A stretch of DNA of 64,000 bases from Vibrio neptunius (GTDB taxonomy: Bacteria > Pseudomonadota > Gammaproteobacteria > Enterobacterales > Vibrionaceae): assembly GCF_000967495.1 (NCBI RefSeq), contig NZ_JXXU01000043.1, positions 1 through 64,000 on the forward strand. Direction: 5' to 3'. This document shows, one piece after another, positions 61,669 to 64,000 of this stretch (positions within the stretch are counted from its first letter, which is position 1; each line of letters begins with the position of its first letter). The notes beneath the pieces were generated by a model that was given only the letters and a program-made list of their open reading frames with translations, was not told the DNA's origin and searched no databases. Made by a program: the position numbers and the translations under genes.

Positions 61669-62361
61669 ATGAGGTTTTTTAAGTCTTTAATTGTGGCATT
61701 TGCCGCAGTTACTATATCTAGTAAAGTTTATGCTACAACGTGTAACGAAATTAACAACGGCCAAAGATTTTATGTTAAACAAGACGTGGCAATGTGTTTT
61801 GAAACTGATGATTTGGTTTCAATGGTCACGAGTCCATCTTATGGGAGTTTGGTCTTTGAGGCTAAAGTAAATAATGGGAATAGCTCAATGGTGTTTCCTG
61901 GCGATGTCATTGAAGCATTTCATATTTTCGCTGTTTCAGCAAGAGAGAGCTTTTACATAGAAAGAAAGGGAAATTATATTGTTCTACTTTCTGAATCAGA
62001 TTTAGTTAAATGGGTCACTCAAGCTAAGCAACCAAAAAGATCTAGAAAAAAAAGGGCAGCTAGTAATCCTGTCCCGGGGGCTGCTGGAGCGATTGCGGGC
62101 AGTGCAATTGCTGCAGATCCTGATGCAGGCAATAGTTTTGGTACTGTAAACACGATTGTTGCAGGAACAATAGGTACAGGTGTTGGTGCAGGTACAAGCG
62201 CTATTTTTGGCCCTGTAGCTGGAGAATTTGCCGGAGCTGCTACCACGACATTTGTTAATGACGCTTTAAATGACAGAACTTCAGGCTCAATGTCTGGTGT
62301 CGTTCTAAACCACTCATCTCCTGGTACTCCAGGCGGAGGTTGTGGAGGCTGTCATAGATAA
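61669..62361 (+). CDS. Orphan secreted glycine-rich protein
   Basis: A 230-residue protein with a signal peptide (MRFFKSLIVAFAAVTISSKV, cleavage near VYA). The mature N-terminal region (TTCNEINNGQRFYVKQDVAM) is compact and beta-like up to about residue 120. A very basic RSRKKRAAS patch follows, then a small-residue segment of glycine-zipper character (GAAGAIAGSAIAADP, GTIGTGVGAGTSAIFGPVAG), and the protein ends with PGTPGGGCGGCHR. AGGAG precedes the ATG and a strong promoter and terminator bracket it. I do not recognise a family. Glycine-zipper helices after a basic linker could insert into membranes, as in some bacteriocins or colicin-like toxins, but this is speculation. Base composition is lower in GC than its neighbours, suggesting transfer. 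Confidence 0.7.
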   Translation: MRFFKSLIVAFAAVTISSKVYATTCNEINNGQRFYVKQDVAMCFETDDLVSMVTSPSYGSLVFEAKVNNGNSSMVFPGDVIEAFHIFAVSARESFYIERKGNYIVLLSESDLVKWVTQAKQPKRSRKKRAASNPVPGAAGAIAGSAIAADPDAGNSFGTVNTIVAGTIGTGVGAGTSAIFGPVAGEFAGAATTTFVNDALNDRTSGSMSGVVLNHSSPGTPGGGCGGCHR

Positions 62362-62369
62362 ATAAACAA

Positions 62370-62406
62370 AACGAGGAGTTAGAGATTATTAATCTAACTC
62401 CTCGTT
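62370..62406 (+). terminator. Strong terminator hairpin after the secreted orphan gene
   Basis: AACGAGGAGTTAGA (62370-62383) and TCTAACTCCTCGTT (62393-62406) form a perfect 14-bp stem with a 9-nt loop. AGTGTTTTAC follows. Confidence 0.75.
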
Positions 62407-62445
62407 AGTGTTTTACATAAAGCGAATTTAGAATAAATACTTAAA

Positions 62446-62480
62446 AGAAATTAAAAAAGAAATTAAAGGGACAGACACTC
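62446..62480 (+). repeat. Tandem AGAAATTAAA run plus GGGACAGACACTC motif, copy 3
   Basis: Two AGAAATTAAA units (62446-62467) lead into GGGACAGACACTC (62468-62480). It abuts the stop codon of the leftward LysR gene. Confidence 0.65.
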
Positions 62481-62485
62481 GAAAG

Positions 62486-63355
62486 TTAATATTGCTCCAG
62501 AGAGACATTTTCAGCTACCCATTTAAGAAGCTGTTTTGCAGCTTTGGACAGTACTTGATTTTGGCGAACAATGTAACCGAAGTCAGTGTAGGGAAAGCTG
62601 GGTAGTGGGGTCACCTTTCTAGAAAGTTTCAACCTTGGATCGAGGGAGAAGTCAGGCACAATGGCGGTGCCAAATCCGGCTTCTGCCCAATCTATTTGTG
62701 CTTCTACACTGCCCACTTCCATCACCCTATGTTTAGGCAGGTTTAGCCCCGGCAGAGAGGCATCAATCAACTCACGTGTTCGAGTATCGTGACCTAACAA
62801 AATGAGAGTTTGATTCTCTTCGCTGTTCTCTCGCCAATCGAAGAGGTTATCGCCGAAAGCACACCAATGGATTTGGGTAAGTGACGTAAAGTGCAACGGC
62901 TGACTCTCTTTCTGTGCAATCACAAAACCGATATCAGCTCGAGCACTTTTTACCAAATCCACCGCTTGGGATGAGGTCGTGTTGAACAACGCTAAGTCGA
63001 TACCAGAATACTCGTTTTTGAATTGTTGGAATGGTTTGATAAGCAATAGGCGTGAAACAATATCACTTGCCGCAATTGAGAGCGTACCTTGGGTTAAATC
63101 GTTGAGTGCATTGAGATCGGATTGGCAGACTTGCAGCTCATTCAACATGTGCTGTGCGGTGTCTAACAATCGTTGACCTGCTTGAGTCAGTTGCACTGGG
63201 TTGCGTTCGATCAACTTGGTACGAGTAGCTTGCTCTAACTGTTTGATGTGAAGGCTGACATTGGGCTGCGTCATATGCAGTTCAATCGCTGTTTTTCCGA
63301 AATGTTTCACTTCTGCCAAGGTGACAAATGTACGTAACCAGTTCAAATCTAACAT
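62486..63355 (-). CDS. LysR-family regulator, divergent from purA paralogue
   Basis: A 289-residue regulator. Residues 1-60 form the winged helix: MLDLNWLRTFVTLAEVKHFG, KTAIELHMTQPNVSLHIKQL and EQATRTKLIERNP, which is a strong LysR pattern. The co-inducer domain follows (LSIAASDIVSRLLLIKPFQQ). It is encoded divergently from the PurA-like gene with only 106 bp between them, so that gene is a plausible target. A 57-bp internal segment is duplicated at 61216-61272. Confidence 0.9.
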   Translation of the reverse strand: MLDLNWLRTFVTLAEVKHFGKTAIELHMTQPNVSLHIKQLEQATRTKLIERNPVQLTQAGQRLLDTAQHMLNELQVCQSDLNALNDLTQGTLSIAASDIVSRLLLIKPFQQFKNEYSGIDLALFNTTSSQAVDLVKSARADIGFVIAQKESQPLHFTSLTQIHWCAFGDNLFDWRENSEENQTLILLGHDTRTRELIDASLPGLNLPKHRVMEVGSVEAQIDWAEAGFGTAIVPDFSLDPRLKLSRKVTPLPSFPYTDFGYIVRQNQVLSKAAKQLLKWVAENVSLEQY

Positions 63356-63461
63356 AGAAAATTGCTCGATATGATTCTCTTATCAAGTTGATGAGTATAA
63401 TTAATTTCTCTTATTTATGCGAGCGCCCTAAGATTTTCCGGTCTGTTTAGGAGAATGAATT

Positions 63462-64000
63462 ATGTCGTCTATCGTTGTAGTGGGTGCAAACTGGGGTGAT
63501 GAAGGCAAGGGCCGCATCGTTGACTTTTTGGCAGAGCAAGCCTCTGCTAGTATTCGTTTCCAAGGTGGCAACAACGCGGGCCACACCGTCGTTAACGATC
63601 TAGGGACGTTTAAGTTACACCAACTACCGAGTGGCGTTTTCAACCCTGACTGTTTGGCCGTTTTAGGCCCGGGTATGGTTATCAGCCCTGAAGCACTGTC
63701 ACAGGAAATGGCAGAAGTTGAACAAGCTGGGGTTAAAGTGAACATGTGCATCTCTGATCGCGCAACATTGTGCCTACCTTTGCATGCACAAGAAGATACG
63801 TTAGAAGAACAACGTTTAGGTGACCAAGCATACGGTTCGACTCGTCAAGGTATTGCGCCTGCATACGGTGACCGTGTCATGAAGAAAGGTATCTTAGTGG
63901 GATGGCTACAGCAACCTGACGTTCTAGTAGAACGCCTCAAATTTTGGATGGACTGGAAACTCCCACAGCTACGAGCGCTTTACCCAAGCTTCGAGTTTGA
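63462..64000 (+). CDS. purA: Adenylosuccinate synthetase paralogue (5' part, runs off window)
   Basis: The first 179 codons of a PurA-like protein, with AGGAG eight bases before the ATG. WGDEGKGR keeps the catalytic Asp of the GDEGKG P-loop-like segment, and GGNNAGHTV keeps the catalytic His (NAGHT), although the usual preceding His is Asn. YGSTRQGIAPAYGDRVMKKG corresponds to the GTTGRGIGPAYEDKV region of E. coli PurA. The enzyme condenses IMP and aspartate with GTP. The differences from E. coli PurA suggest that it is a second copy rather than the housekeeping gene. The 3' end lies outside the window. Confidence 0.85.
   Translation, partial: MSSIVVVGANWGDEGKGRIVDFLAEQASASIRFQGGNNAGHTVVNDLGTFKLHQLPSGVFNPDCLAVLGPGMVISPEALSQEMAEVEQAGVKVNMCISDRATLCLPLHAQEDTLEEQRLGDQAYGSTRQGIAPAYGDRVMKKGILVGWLQQPDVLVERLKFWMDWKLPQLRALYPSFEF

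Noticed and set aside
58929..62485. Superintegron cassette array
   Set aside because: I found no attC-like imperfect palindromes between genes and the genes do not follow the usual one-gene-per-attC pattern; the repeats seen are of a different type.
63462..64000. PurZ-type (2-aminoadenine, Z-DNA) synthetase of phage origin
   Set aside because: The catalytic Asp of WGDEGKG is present, whereas PurZ proteins lack it; no phage genes are near.
1..64000. CRISPR arrays, tRNA or rRNA genes, complete insertion sequences
   Set aside because: No regularly spaced repeats, cloverleaf-like sequences or transposase genes were recognised by reading; a tRNAscan and ISfinder search would settle it.

Overview
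The window reads as a chromosomal segment of a marine Vibrio, quite possibly from the smaller (accessory-rich) chromosome. The case rests on gene content: the complete vxrAB cell-envelope two-component system followed by a DUF2861 gene (a Vibrio combination), an NqrB very close to the Vibrio enzyme, a chromosomal Qnr-type pentapeptide protein, a type VI VgrG, a periplasmic alpha-amylase, katG, and many gammaproteobacterial accessory genes. There are no rRNA or tRNA genes, no complete insertion sequence and no CRISPR array that I can see.

Layout. 1-5.6 kb: the 5' part of a vgrG gene (leftward), a decayed EamA-type transporter end, a BCCT carrier, then a two-gene BLUF photoreceptor / chemoreceptor unit. 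5.6-11.8 kb: msrA, a qnr-like gene, then a redox block made of a cyanide-insensitive-type cytochrome bd oxidase (cydAB plus a 30-residue DUF2474 subunit that is easily missed), a divergent solitary nqrB paralogue, a tiny DUF2256 zinc-ribbon gene and an SDR. 12-14.4 kb: a periplasmic ligand-binding protein coupled to a diguanylate cyclase, behind a CRP-like site. 14.6-20.6 kb: a HAD phosphatase, an RND efflux pair and a TetR regulator. 21-26.3 kb: vxrA-vxrB-DUF2861-glycosidase operon (leftward). 26.5-35.3 kb: ElaA-type acetyltransferase, HAD phosphatase, a hybrid histidine kinase with a linked periplasmic binding protein, an EEP-family membrane protein, a VOC protein and a three-gene ABC exporter with its own membrane-fusion lipoprotein.

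35.5-46.5 kb: small unknown genes, fumC, a MerR regulator with a textbook 19-bp-spacer target promoter on a DUF2938 gene, trhO, yghU, HAD phosphatase, alpha-amylase and a beta-hydroxyacid dehydrogenase. 46.5-58.9 kb: katG with OxyR-like half-sites upstream, a TetR / MDR-reductase / GST electrophile-response cluster sharing a perfect operator, a second periplasmic binding protein, a GNAT-YqfB-DEAD helicase operon with 4-nt overlaps, OsmC, an exported amidohydrolase, a LysR regulator and a maltose-acetyltransferase-type enzyme.

58.9-62.5 kb is the most accessory-looking part: a GNAT, an unknown 152-residue protein, an SDR and an AT-rich orphan gene for a secreted glycine-rich protein. It contains three copies of a GGGACAGGCACC-like motif, each preceded by a run of short degenerate tandem repeats, and a 57-bp copy of part of the LysR gene that lies further right. 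The window ends with that LysR gene and the divergent 5' part of a purA paralogue.

Recurring themes are oxidative and electrophile stress (MsrA, KatG, OsmC, GSTs, MDR reductase, bd oxidase), envelope homeostasis and efflux (Vxr, RND, ABC exporter) and sensing of light or periplasmic ligands. All functional calls are from reading motifs and family resemblance by eye; no database search was run.
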